DNA from: Pseudooceanicola nitratireducens
GTDB lineage: Bacteria; Pseudomonadota; Alphaproteobacteria; Rhodobacterales; Rhodobacteraceae
NCBI RefSeq assembly: GCF_900109195.1
Contig: NZ_FNZG01000004.1
Location: 124,001 to 188,000, forward strand
Length of the DNA stretch: 64,000 nucleotides
Direction: 5' to 3'
This document shows positions 27,042 to 36,149 of the stretch, piece after piece; position 1 is the stretch's first letter; each line of letters starts with the position of its first letter. Below the pieces are notes generated by a model that searched no databases, was not told where the DNA came from, and worked only from the letters and a program-made list of their open reading frames with translations. The translations under genes and the position numbers were made by a program.

Positions 27042-29510
27042 ATGCTGGGCAAGGTATTCGTATGGCTGTTCCGGATCGCCACTGGGCTGGTCGTGCTGAC
27101 GGTGATCGCGGTGGCGCTGATCTACTGGTTCGCGTCCCGGTCGCTGCCCGAATACGACAAGGTCATCGAAGTGCCGGGGCTAAGCGCACCGGTCGAGATC
27201 GTGCGCGACAACGCCAATGTGCCGCATATCTTCGGCGAAACCGACGAAGACGTGCTGTTCGGCCTGGGCTATGCCCATGCGCAGGACCGGCTGTGGCAGA
27301 TGCTGACCATGCGCTGGACCGTGCAGGGCCGCCTGTCCGAGGTCTTCGGCCTGCGCACCCTGCGCATCGACCGCCAGATGCGGCGGCTGGACCTGTACAC
27401 GGTCGCGCGGCAGGCCATCGATTACCAGGACGCGGAAAGCATGGCGAAATTCCGCGCCTATGCCGCCGGGGTGAACGCCCGCCTGGAAGAGGTCAACACA
27501 GACGCCCTGGGACGTGGCGCGCCGGAACTGTTCCTGTTCAACGCCCCCGTCGCCCCCTGGACCCCGACCGATACGCTGGCCATGGGCAAGCTGATGGCGC
27601 TGCAGCTGTCGGGGCATCTGTCGAACGAGGTGCTGCGCGCCCGCGCCTCGCTTGCGCTGGAGGATCCCGCGCGGCTGCCCGACATCATGCCCGATGCCCC
27701 GGGGGCCGGGATCGCGGCGCTTCCGGAATATGCCGCGCTGTTCCCCGGTCTGCCGCGCTATGCGCAGGGGCTGGGCTTGCCGGACGATCCGCTGTCGCCC
27801 TTCAACCCGACGCCGCTGGCGGGGGCTTCGAATGCCTTTGCGGCGGCGCCCTCGCGCTCGGCCTCGGGGGGGACGTTGCTGGCCAATGATCCGCACCTCG
27901 GATTCTCGGCCCCGGCGATCTGGTATCTGGCGCGGCTTGAACTGCAATCCGGCGGGGTGATCGGCGGCACGATCCCCGGCATCCCCTCTGTGCTGACAGG
28001 GCGGTCGGAACGGCTGGGCTGGGGGCTGACGTCGTCCTACCTGGACGACCAGGACGTGCATATCGAGGCGCTGAACCCGTCGAACCCGAACGAATACCAG
28101 ACGCCCGAGGGCTTCAAGGAATTCGAAAGTCGCGGCACCATCGTGCGGATCAAGGATGGCGACCCGGTCACCATGACCCTGCGCCGGACGGAAAACGGCC
28201 CCGTGCTGTCGGGCAACGATTACAACCTGGCGACCATTACGCCGCCGGGCCATGTGGCGACGGTGTCCTGGACCGCGCTCGACCCCGAGGACCGCAGCTT
28301 GGCTGCCGGCATCCGGCTGATGTCCGCCCCCAATATCACCGAGGCGCTTTCGGTGATGGAGGATTACACCGCCCCCAGCCAGAACCTGACCCTGGTGGAC
28401 CGCGACACCATCGCCATGAAGATGATCGGCCGGATGCCTGCGCGCGATCCGGCGCATGCCTCTCAGGGGCGGATGCCGACGCAGGGCTGGCTGGCCGAGA
28501 ACCGCTGGCAGGGTTACCTGCCTTACGCCGAGAACCCGGAATTCCGGTCGCCCGTGGGCGGGATCCTGGGCAATACCAACAACAAGCTGGTCGACCGCCC
28601 CTTCCCCAACCACGTCAGTTTCCTTTGGGGGGACACGCAGCGGGTGCACCGCTGGCAGCGCCTGATGCAATCGCGCGAGGTCCACACCCGCGACAGTTTC
28701 ATCGAGGCGCAGCTGGACACGGTCAGCTTCACCGCGCGGTCGCTGCTGCCGCTGGTCGGCAAGGACCTTTGGTTCACCGGCGAAGCCGCCCCCGAGGGCA
28801 CGCCCGAACGCCTGCGCCAGCGCGCGCTGGAGCTTCTGGCCGGCTGGAACGGCGAGATGAACGAACATCTGCCGGAACCGCTGATCTATTCCGCCTGGCT
28901 GCGCGCCTTGCAGCACCGGCTGATCCAGGACGAACTGGGCCCCCTGGCGAATGAGTTCACCCATGTGGAGCCGGTCTTCCTGGAACGGGTCTACCGAAAT
29001 ATCGACGGTGCGGGCGACTGGTGTGACATCCAGCAGTCCAGCCCGGTCGAGACCTGCACCGACATCGCCCGCATGGCGCTGGACGATGCGCTGATCTGGA
29101 TCGACGAAACATATGGCGACGCGCTGGAAAGCCTGAGGTGGGGCGACGCCCATCAGGCCACCCATGACCACCCGATCCTGGGCGAGATCGCGGTGCTGAA
29201 GCACTTCGTCAACATCCGCCAGTCCACCAGCGGCGGCGACAACACCCTGCTGCGTGGCAAGACCAAGGGCACCCTGCCCGACCCCTTCCTCAACGTGCAT
29301 GGGGCAGGCTATCGCGGGGTCTATGACTTTGCCGATCCCAATTCATCGGTCTTCGTGACCTCGACCGGGCAGTCCGGGCATTTCCTGTCGCGCCATTACG
29401 ACGACCTGTCCCAGCTGTGGCGCAGGGGCGAATATGTGCCCATGTCGCTGGACGAGGAACTGGCCCGCGCAGCGAACGAGGGCATCACGATCCTGCGGCC
29501 AGCGCCCTGA
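27042..29510 (+). CDS. Penicillin acylase family protein (Ntn hydrolase)
   Basis: 822 aa precursor. An N-terminal hydrophobic segment (about residues 5-30) suggests an exported or membrane-tethered protein. The alpha-chain begins with PVEIVRDNANVPHIF and FGLGYAHAQDRLWQM. The expected autoproteolytic nucleophile is S263 in AGASNAFA, starting the beta-chain, followed by NDPHLGF. Relatives cleave penicillin G, acyl-homoserine lactones or other N-acyl amides; specificity is not deducible. I prefer the ATG at 27042 (GAGGG 6 nt upstream) to 27024. It diverges from the dehydrogenase and ends in a bidirectional terminator. Confidence 0.92.
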   Translation: MLGKVFVWLFRIATGLVVLTVIAVALIYWFASRSLPEYDKVIEVPGLSAPVEIVRDNANVPHIFGETDEDVLFGLGYAHAQDRLWQMLTMRWTVQGRLSEVFGLRTLRIDRQMRRLDLYTVARQAIDYQDAESMAKFRAYAAGVNARLEEVNTDALGRGAPELFLFNAPVAPWTPTDTLAMGKLMALQLSGHLSNEVLRARASLALEDPARLPDIMPDAPGAGIAALPEYAALFPGLPRYAQGLGLPDDPLSPFNPTPLAGASNAFAAAPSRSASGGTLLANDPHLGFSAPAIWYLARLELQSGGVIGGTIPGIPSVLTGRSERLGWGLTSSYLDDQDVHIEALNPSNPNEYQTPEGFKEFESRGTIVRIKDGDPVTMTLRRTENGPVLSGNDYNLATITPPGHVATVSWTALDPEDRSLAAGIRLMSAPNITEALSVMEDYTAPSQNLTLVDRDTIAMKMIGRMPARDPAHASQGRMPTQGWLAENRWQGYLPYAENPEFRSPVGGILGNTNNKLVDRPFPNHVSFLWGDTQRVHRWQRLMQSREVHTRDSFIEAQLDTVSFTARSLLPLVGKDLWFTGEAAPEGTPERLRQRALELLAGWNGEMNEHLPEPLIYSAWLRALQHRLIQDELGPLANEFTHVEPVFLERVYRNIDGAGDWCDIQQSSPVETCTDIARMALDDALIWIDETYGDALESLRWGDAHQATHDHPILGEIAVLKHFVNIRQSTSGGDNTLLRGKTKGTLPDPFLNVHGAGYRGVYDFADPNSSVFVTSTGQSGHFLSRHYDDLSQLWRRGEYVPMSLDEELARAANEGITILRPAP

Positions 29511-29548
29511 TAGGGGTACCCCGGTCAACGGGGTCCACATTGCAAACG

Positions 29549-29583
29549 AAAAAGGCGCGGTCCCCGGGGGCCGCGCCTTTTTC
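29549..29583. terminator. Bidirectional terminator between the acylase gene and hflX
   Basis: GGCGCGG and CCGCGCC stem around a CCCCGGGGG centre, flanked by an A-run on the left and a T-run on the right, between two convergent genes. Confidence 0.9.
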
Positions 29584-29598
29584 GGAGCGGTCAGGTGA

Positions 29599-30873
29599 TC
29601 AGAGGCTGAAGAACTTCGCCGCCTGGCGCGGGGACCAGCGCACGGTGATCACGTGGCCGTCTTCGCCGCCGGTTTCGCTGACCACGACGCCCTGATCGAA
29701 CAGCCAGGCGCGGCGGCGGCCGTCGTCATAGGCCACCGTTATCACATCGGTGCTGCGGCCTTCGCCCAGTCCGGTCTCCACGGCCTGAAGCAGCACGTCC
29801 AGACCTTCGCCGGTGACGGCGGAAATCGGGTGGCAGCCATCGATCGCGGCCTGGCGGACGACCACGTCGCGCATTTCAGGTTCCAGCCGGTCGATCTTGT
29901 TCCAGACCTCGATCACGGGGATGCCTTCGGGCACGCCCAGATCGCCCAGGATGTCCTCCACGTCGGCCTTCTGTTCCCGGCTTTCGGGGTGGCTGATGTC
30001 GCGCACATGCAGGATCAGATCGGCCTCGAGCACCTCTTCCAGGGTCGCACGGAAGGCGGCGACCAGCTGTGTCGGCAGGTCCGAGATGAAGCCCACGGTG
30101 TCCGACAGGATCACCTCGGGGCCATTGTCGGGCAGGCGCAGCCGCCGCATCGTCGGGTCGAGCGTGGCGAACAGCATGTCCTTGGCCAGGACCTCGGCCC
30201 CGGTGACATAGTTGAACAGGGTCGATTTGCCGGCGTTGGTATAGCCAACCAGCGCAACGATCGGGAACGGCACACGGGCCCGTGCGGCACGGTGCAATTC
30301 GCGGGTCTTCACGACCTTTTCCAGCTGACGGCGCAGGCGGGTCAGCTGTTCGTCGATGGCGCGGCGGTCGGCCTCGATCTGGGTTTCGCCGGGGCCGCCG
30401 ACAAAACCAAGCCCGCCCCGCTGACGTTCAAGGTGGGTCCAGGCCCGCACAAGCCGGGTCCGCTGATAGGCCAGCGCGGCCATTTCGACCTGAAGCACCC
30501 CTTCGCGCGTGCGGGCGCGGTCCGAGAAGATTTCAAGGATCAACCCGGTCCGGTCGAGGATCTTCACCCCCCACTTCTTTTCCAGGTTGCGCTGCTGCTT
30601 CGGGGTCAAGGGACCGTCGATCAGGACCAGTTCGACCTCGTTGGCCTCGAAATGGTCGGCCAGTTCCTGGACCTTGCCGGATCCGAACAGCGTTGCGGGC
30701 ACCGGTTTGGCCAGCTTGACGATCGACGATCCGATGACGGTAAGACCGGGCAGCGCATGGGCCAGCGAAACAGCCTCGTCCAAAGCGTAGTCCGCCGCAT
30801 GGCGACGGTCTTCGCTGACAAGGTCTGGATGCAGTACCCAGGCCCGGGTGTCGGGCCTGTCACGTTCGATCAA
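29599..30873 (-). CDS. hflX: GTPase HflX
   Basis: 424 aa. An N-terminal HflX domain with [10 protein letters not shown] and [15 protein letters not shown] leads into the G domain: GYTNAGKST (G1), LSDTVGFI (G3) and NKIDR (G4). HflX splits stalled ribosomes under stress. The [16 protein letters not shown] linker is family-specific. The start is TTG at 30873, overlapping the hfq stop (TTGA). The hfq-hflX pairing is conserved in proteobacteria. Confidence 0.97.
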   Translation of the reverse strand: MIERDRPDTRAWVLHPDLVSEDRRHAADYALDEAVSLAHALPGLTVIGSSIVKLAKPVPATLFGSGKVQELADHFEANEVELVLIDGPLTPKQQRNLEKKWGVKILDRTGLILEIFSDRARTREGVLQVEMAALAYQRTRLVRAWTHLERQRGGLGFVGGPGETQIEADRRAIDEQLTRLRRQLEKVVKTRELHRAARARVPFPIVALVGYTNAGKSTLFNYVTGAEVLAKDMLFATLDPTMRRLRLPDNGPEVILSDTVGFISDLPTQLVAAFRATLEEVLEADLILHVRDISHPESREQKADVEDILGDLGVPEGIPVIEVWNKIDRLEPEMRDVVVRQAAIDGCHPISAVTGEGLDVLLQAVETGLGEGRSTDVITVAYDDGRRRAWLFDQGVVVSETGGEDGHVITVRWSPRQAAKFFSL

Positions 30874-31109
30874 TTGCTGTCTTCGCCTTCATACAGGCTG
30901 ATCGGCTGTGCCGGCATGATCGTCGAGATCGCATGCTTGTAGACAAGCTGCGACTGACCATCGCGGCGCAGAAGAACGCAGAAATTGTCAAACCAGGTGA
31001 TGACACCCTGAAGTTTCACACCGTTGATGAGAAAGATGGTAACCGGAACCTTTGTCTTGCGCACATGGTTCAGAAATGCGTCCTGCAGGTTCTGTCTGTC
31101 GGAAGCCAT
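30870..31109 (-). CDS. hfq: RNA chaperone Hfq
   Basis: 79 aa Sm-like protein. The Sm1 motif is in [23 protein letters not shown], and Sm2 in [12 protein letters not shown] with the K-H pair that binds U-rich RNA. The proximal-face glutamine in [10 protein letters not shown] is present. The short acidic C-tail is usual for alphaproteobacteria. It lies at the end of the ntr-trk run and is translationally coupled to hflX. Confidence 0.98.
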   Translation of the reverse strand: MASDRQNLQDAFLNHVRKTKVPVTIFLINGVKLQGVITWFDNFCVLLRRDGQSQLVYKHAISTIMPAQPISLYEGEDSN

Positions 31110-31266
31110 TATAGTAGCCTTTTGTTCTTGTTATATCACCTCGCCGCGGCGCGACGATCCCTCTAGCGGGTTAATTATGTCCAAAGAGGGGGGCATTTCC
31201 ACCCCAATTTTTCCAATCCGTTGCGTCCGGTGCAAGAATCCCTCAGTGCAGGTATCCAGGTTTGCC

Positions 31267-32781
31267 CTAATCGCGCCAGAGATCGGCGTTCAGAAGCGCG
31301 ATGAAGGCCAGCAATTCCACGCGGCCAAGGATCATGCCGCCGGCAAAGGTCAGCTTGGCCGCGGCACCCAGATCCAGCAGGTTGATCGGAGTTTCCGACG
31401 CCAGAGCCAGCAGCGGGCCGGTCGTCGTCAGCGCCGAGACCGCCAGCACCGTCGCCTGTTCGAAGCCCTGCCCGAAAAGCGCCAGAAGCAGCATCATGGC
31501 CGCCAGGCTCATCGCGAAGAGCATGAAGAAGATCCAGGCGTGATAGGCCCCCTGCCGCCCGATCCGCCGCGCCACCGTGCCCATGCCGGACACGGAACTG
31601 GGGTGCACCAGCTTTTGCATTTCCTGCAAGCCATTGAGGTACAGCGCAAAAACGCGCATCAGCTTGACCCCGCCGGCGGTCGTCGCCACGCCGCCGCCCA
31701 TGATGGCCAGCCCCATCAGGATCATCCCCGGCGTGCCAAGCCCGGACCAGGCCTGGGCGGTGTCCCAGTCGGCGCTGGCGAACCCGTTGGTGGTCAGGAA
31801 GCTGAGGACGGTGAAGATCGCGCCCCAGAAGGCACGCAGGCCCAGCAGCAGATCCTCGCCTGCGTTGACCTCGAAGGCGCCGATCCAGTGACGCAGGAAC
31901 AGAAGCACCGGAACACCCAGCACGATCAGCGCGCCCAGGCGCAGCTCTGGGTCCATGTGCAGGCCAAAGCGCGACACCGAGGTGTCCGAGGTAAAGGACA
32001 CCCGGCTGAGCGCGAAGATCAGGAACAGGAAGATGACCATTTCGCCTGCGATGCCGCTTTCGCCATTCTGCAGGCCGCCGACCGGGGAAATCCCGCTGGT
32101 GGCCATGGTCGACATGGCGTGACACAGCGCGACCAGCGCGTTGTCCCCGTTCACCAGCAACAGCACCCACAGGATCAGCGTCAGCACCGCATAGATCGGG
32201 GCCAGTTGCGAAAAGCTGCGGATCACCCGGCGCAGGATGCCCGCGCGCTGGAACCGTTCCAGGCCGGTGCCGTCCAGACCGGGGGCGGCAACCAGCGTCA
32301 CCTCGAACCCGCCCAGGTTCAGCGGGGCCAGGACCGCCGCCGCCGCGACCCAGATCATCAGCCCGCCCATCCAGCCGACCTGCGCGCGCCAAAGCTCTAG
32401 CGCCGGTGGCAGGCGGCCGCTTTCGAACAGGGGCGCACCGGTGGTCGTCAGTGCCGAGACCATTTCGACATAGGCATTCAGGTAGGAGGTCGAGCGGAGC
32501 GCCTCCTGAAAGGGAATCGCCAGGTAGGCAGGCACGATCACGTAGGCCGCCAGAAGCGACAGCAGCCCGACCAGATCGGTGTTGCGCCCGGTCCAGGACC
32601 GCCGACCGCGCGCCAGCGCGATCATCAGCGTGACAAACAGCCCGATCAGCCCGGCGTAGAAGAAACTGCGCGCGGTCAGGAAGTCTTCCATCGTCAGCGC
32701 GACCAGGGCCGGCACCAGCATGGAAAGCGCCGCGCTGGCAAAAAGCACCAGGATCAGCGGCTGTTCAGACAGGCGGAACAT
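31267..32781 (-). CDS. trkH: Trk potassium uptake protein TrkH
   Basis: 504 aa, about 10 TM segments. The four pore-loop selectivity motifs are visible in order: SALTTTGA, STMATSGIS, SFLTTNGFA and SALTTTGP. This is the K+ channel-like subunit of the Trk system, gated by TrkA. Start and trkA stop share a base (TGATG), so the pair is translationally coupled. It lies 157 nt before hfq in the same orientation. Confidence 0.95.
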   Translation of the reverse strand: MFRLSEQPLILVLFASAALSMLVPALVALTMEDFLTARSFFYAGLIGLFVTLMIALARGRRSWTGRNTDLVGLLSLLAAYVIVPAYLAIPFQEALRSTSYLNAYVEMVSALTTTGAPLFESGRLPPALELWRAQVGWMGGLMIWVAAAAVLAPLNLGGFEVTLVAAPGLDGTGLERFQRAGILRRVIRSFSQLAPIYAVLTLILWVLLLVNGDNALVALCHAMSTMATSGISPVGGLQNGESGIAGEMVIFLFLIFALSRVSFTSDTSVSRFGLHMDPELRLGALIVLGVPVLLFLRHWIGAFEVNAGEDLLLGLRAFWGAIFTVLSFLTTNGFASADWDTAQAWSGLGTPGMILMGLAIMGGGVATTAGGVKLMRVFALYLNGLQEMQKLVHPSSVSGMGTVARRIGRQGAYHAWIFFMLFAMSLAAMMLLLALFGQGFEQATVLAVSALTTTGPLLALASETPINLLDLGAAAKLTFAGGMILGRVELLAFIALLNADLWRD

Positions 32782-34157
32782 CAGAAGTAGTCGATCGAGA
32801 CCTGCAACAGGCGCTCGACCTCGGGGACGTCATCGGCCAGCGCGAAGATCAGCACGACATCGCCGGCCTCGATCTTCAGGTCGCCCACGGGTTTGACCAC
32901 CTTGTCGCCCTGCAGGATCGCGCCGATCAGCACGCCTTCGGGGAATTCGATGTCCCGCAGCGACCGCCCCGCCATGGGAGAGGTCGACAGAACCTCGGCC
33001 TCGATCACCTCGGCCTCGGCGTCGCCTACGGAATAGACGCCGCGCACCCGGCCATGGCGGATGTGGCGCAGGATCGAGGATACGGTGGTCTGACGCGGGT
33101 TGATATGCGCGTCGATGCCAAGCGGGGTCATCAGGGGCACAAGGCTGGGGTCGTTGATCAGGGCGATCGCCATTTCACAGCCCGCAGCCTTGGCGCGCAC
33201 GGCGGCCAGCATGTTGGTCTTGTCGTCGTCGGTCACGCACAGGATCGCATCGGCGCGGTTCACCCCGGCTTCGGACAAAAGCGCCTTGTCCAGGCCGTCG
33301 CCGTGCAGAACGATGGTCCGCTCCAGCGCATCGGCGGCCACTTCGGCGATCTTGCGGCTTTTCTCGATCACCTTGGACCGGATGCCGCGGCCCTTGGCCT
33401 CGAGCTTCTTGGCGACGGCGAGGCCGACGTTGCCGCCGCCGACGATGATCACGCGTTCCTGGGTGCGGGTGGTCTTGCCGAAGACCTCCATCGTGCGGGG
33501 CACGTCTTCGTTCACCACGCAGATGTAACAGGCATCGCCCGGGAACAGCATGTCATTGGGTTCCGGCGCGAACAGACGGCCTTCGCGGCGGATGCCCACG
33601 ACGATGGTGCGCAGGGTGGAAAACAGGTCGGTCAGCTGGCGCAGCGGCGTGTTCACCACCGGGCAATCGTCGTCGATGGTGATGCCCAGGAACTGTGCGC
33701 GGCCGTCCAGGAAGGTTTCGGTGTCAAAGGCCGCCGGGGCCGACAGCCGCTGCAGCGCGGCGGCGGCCACCTCGCGCTCGGGCGAGATCATGACGTCGAT
33801 CGGCATGTGGTCGCGCCGGTACAGGTCGGAATAGATCGCGTCCAGGTAGCTTTGCGACCGCAGGCGCGCGATCTTGCGCGGGATGGCAAAGATCGAATGG
33901 GCCACCTGGCAGGTGACCATGTTGACCTCGTCCGAATAGGTGGCGGCGATGATCATGTCGGCATCGCGCGCGCCCGCGCGGTCCAGGATATCGGGGTAAG
34001 AGGCAAAGCCCGCGATCCCCTGCACATCCAGCGTGTCCGTCGCGCGCCGCACCAGATCTGGGTTGTTGTCCACAACCGTCACATCGTTGTTTTCGCCGGA
34101 AAGATGGCGTGCGATTTGCCAGCCGACCTGCCCTGCACCGCAGATGATGACTTTCAT
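32781..34157 (-). CDS. trkA: Trk potassium uptake regulatory protein TrkA
   Basis: 458 aa peripheral NAD-binding regulator of TrkH. It has two RCK-type halves, each with a Rossmann motif (MKVIICGAGQVGWQIA at the start; RVIIVGGGNVGLAVAKKLE near residue 232) and TrkA-C domains. The start at 34157 gives the exact family N-terminus; 21 additional upstream codons are unlikely. Coupled to trkH; downstream of ntrYX in the same direction with a plus-strand lipoprotein gene between them. Confidence 0.96.
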   Translation of the reverse strand: MKVIICGAGQVGWQIARHLSGENNDVTVVDNNPDLVRRATDTLDVQGIAGFASYPDILDRAGARDADMIIAATYSDEVNMVTCQVAHSIFAIPRKIARLRSQSYLDAIYSDLYRRDHMPIDVMISPEREVAAAALQRLSAPAAFDTETFLDGRAQFLGITIDDDCPVVNTPLRQLTDLFSTLRTIVVGIRREGRLFAPEPNDMLFPGDACYICVVNEDVPRTMEVFGKTTRTQERVIIVGGGNVGLAVAKKLEAKGRGIRSKVIEKSRKIAEVAADALERTIVLHGDGLDKALLSEAGVNRADAILCVTDDDKTNMLAAVRAKAAGCEMAIALINDPSLVPLMTPLGIDAHINPRQTTVSSILRHIRHGRVRGVYSVGDAEAEVIEAEVLSTSPMAGRSLRDIEFPEGVLIGAILQGDKVVKPVGDLKIEAGDVVLIFALADDVPEVERLLQVSIDYF

Positions 34158-34260
34158 CCCATGTCTCCCGGGATCTGTCGTTCGAACCTGACGCATGACA
34201 GATGCGGCAAGGGGGGTCAAACGAATTGTCGCCAGCCTTCAAAGGGTGCACAGTGGGGTC

Positions 34261-34728
34261 ATGAAAACGCATCAAACTGCCGCAATTTTCCTGGGCCTTG
34301 CCGTTCTGGCGGGCTGCAGCCAGTCGATCTGGTACCGCGAAGGGGCCGATCCGGCCAAGATCGCCCAGGCGCAGGATCAATGCGCGCTGCAGGCCGACAC
34401 CCAGGCCCCCTATCGGCCGGAAACGCGGATCGTGCCCGGCCCGATCATTCCTGCGCAGCTGATCTGCGATCCCTCTGGTGCCTGTACGGTCATCCCCGCG
34501 CACCAGGGTTTTCCGGATTTTGAAACGGTGGATGCCAATGCCGACCGCCGCGCGCTTCTGGCGCGGGACTGCATGGCGAAATCCGGCTTCACCCGGGTCA
34601 GCCTGCCCAATTGCAGCGCTGAACGGAAATCATCCGTGACGCCTGGGATCACGCGCAGTCAGCCGAAGCTGACCGAGCAAAGCTGCGTCATCCCGCGCGG
34701 GCCCGCCGGGTATCAGATCGTCCCCTGA
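34261..34728 (+). CDS. Hypothetical lipoprotein opposite the ntr-trk run
   Basis: 155 aa. The signal peptide ends in lipobox LAGC (lipidated C19). The mature protein is cysteine-containing and proline-rich, with QCALQADTQAP, CDPSGACTVIP and DCMAKSGFTRV. The DCM-x-KSGF pattern recalls small envelope lipoproteins annotated only as hypothetical in Rhodobacterales. It is the only plus-strand gene in the 11-kb minus-strand block from dusB to trkH. No named domain recognised. Confidence 0.75.
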   Translation: MKTHQTAAIFLGLAVLAGCSQSIWYREGADPAKIAQAQDQCALQADTQAPYRPETRIVPGPIIPAQLICDPSGACTVIPAHQGFPDFETVDANADRRALLARDCMAKSGFTRVSLPNCSAERKSSVTPGITRSQPKLTEQSCVIPRGPAGYQIVP

Positions 34729-34742
34729 GGGGGGCGCCCGGG

Positions 34743-36143
34743 TTACTCTTCCGCCTCAAGCCGCGCGACACGGCCGCCGGACTTGGTGCTGGTGACCACG
34801 CCAAGCGATTTCAGCTTGCGGTGCAGGGCCGAGCGCTCCATCCCGACGAATTGCGCCGTTTTCGAGATATTGCCACCAAAACGGTTGATCTGCGTCAGCA
34901 GGTATTCGCGTTCAAAGGCCTCACGCGCTTCGCGCAAAGGCAGGGTGGCCAGGGCGCCGGACAGGACGACACGCCCGTCTTCCGAAGGCTTCTCTTCTTC
35001 GGTCGGGACCTCCTTGGCGGTGATCTCTCCGGTGCCGTCGCCCAGGATCAGGATGCGTTCGATGACGTTGCGCAGCTGGCGCACGTTGCCGGGCCAGACC
35101 ATTGTCTGCATCAGCGCCGCCGCCTCGTCCGAGAGTTTGCGCTGCGGCAAGCCCTGGGACTTGTGCAGCCCTTCGATGAAGTAATCCGCCAGCACGGGAA
35201 TATCCTCGCGTCGTTCGGACAGGCTGGGCACGTCGATCGGCACGACGTTCAGGCGGTGGAACAGCTCCTGCCGGAAGGTTCCGGCGGCAATCTCGGCCTC
35301 AAGATCGCGCGAGGTTGAAGAGACGACGCGCAGATCCACCCGCACCTTGTCGGCCCCGCCGACGCGGGCAAACTGCTGGTCCACCAGCACGCGCAGGATC
35401 TTGGACTGGGTGCCGATCGGCATATCCGCGACCTCGTCGAAATAGATCACGCCGCCATGGGCCTGTTCCAGCAGCCCGGGTTCAACCCCACGCTCGGCAC
35501 TTTCGCGGCCAAACAGGACCTCTTCCATGCGGTCCGCTTCGATCGTGGCGCAGGAGACGCAGACAAAGGGGCCAGAGGCCCGGTTGGACTGGGCGTGGAT
35601 GTAGCGCGCGGCGACTTCCTTGCCCGCGCCCGAGGGGCCGTTCAGCATCACCCGGCCGTTGGATTTCGTCACCTTGTCCAGCTGGCCCAGCATGGTGCGG
35701 AAGGCGGCGGAATTGCCCACCATTTCCGCGCTTTGGGGATCCTTGCGGCGCAGCTGGCTGTTTTCGTGACGCAGGCGCGAGGTTTCCATCGCGCGGCGCA
35801 CCACGACCATCAGCTGGTCGATATTGAAGGGCTTTTCGATGAAGTCGTAGGCCCCCTGCTTGATCGCCGCGACCGCGATTTCGATATTGCCGTGGCCCGA
35901 AATGATGACCACCGGCACGTCCGGGTTGTCGCGCTTGACGTGCTTGAGGATGTCGATCCCGTCCATCCGGCTGTCCTTCAGCCAGATGTCCAGCACCATC
36001 AGCGCAGGCGGTTCCGTGTTCAGATGCGCCAGGCATTCGTCAGAATTGCCAGCGAGCCGCGTGGCATAGCCTTCGTCTTCCAGAATGTCCGAGATCAATT
36101 CCCGGATGTCGCGTTCATCGTCTACAATCAGGATGTCACTCAT
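34743..36143 (-). CDS. ntrX: Nitrogen assimilation response regulator NtrX
   Basis: 466 aa. Receiver domain with phosphorylation site D52 (VLDIWLKDSRMDG), AAA+ domain (Walker A GPSGAGKE at 169-176; Walker B YFDEVADMP) and a C-terminal Fis-type HTH (NISKTAQFVGMERSALHRKLKSL). The sigma-54 contact loop GAFTGA is absent: the matching place reads ESAERG (about 214-219). NtrX with NtrY is known in alphaproteobacteria to control nitrogen, redox and envelope genes. It starts 6 nt after the ntrY stop. Confidence 0.95.
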   Translation of the reverse strand: MSDILIVDDERDIRELISDILEDEGYATRLAGNSDECLAHLNTEPPALMVLDIWLKDSRMDGIDILKHVKRDNPDVPVVIISGHGNIEIAVAAIKQGAYDFIEKPFNIDQLMVVVRRAMETSRLRHENSQLRRKDPQSAEMVGNSAAFRTMLGQLDKVTKSNGRVMLNGPSGAGKEVAARYIHAQSNRASGPFVCVSCATIEADRMEEVLFGRESAERGVEPGLLEQAHGGVIYFDEVADMPIGTQSKILRVLVDQQFARVGGADKVRVDLRVVSSTSRDLEAEIAAGTFRQELFHRLNVVPIDVPSLSERREDIPVLADYFIEGLHKSQGLPQRKLSDEAAALMQTMVWPGNVRQLRNVIERILILGDGTGEITAKEVPTEEEKPSEDGRVVLSGALATLPLREAREAFEREYLLTQINRFGGNISKTAQFVGMERSALHRKLKSLGVVTSTKSGGRVARLEAEE

Positions 36144-36149
36144 GGTGCC

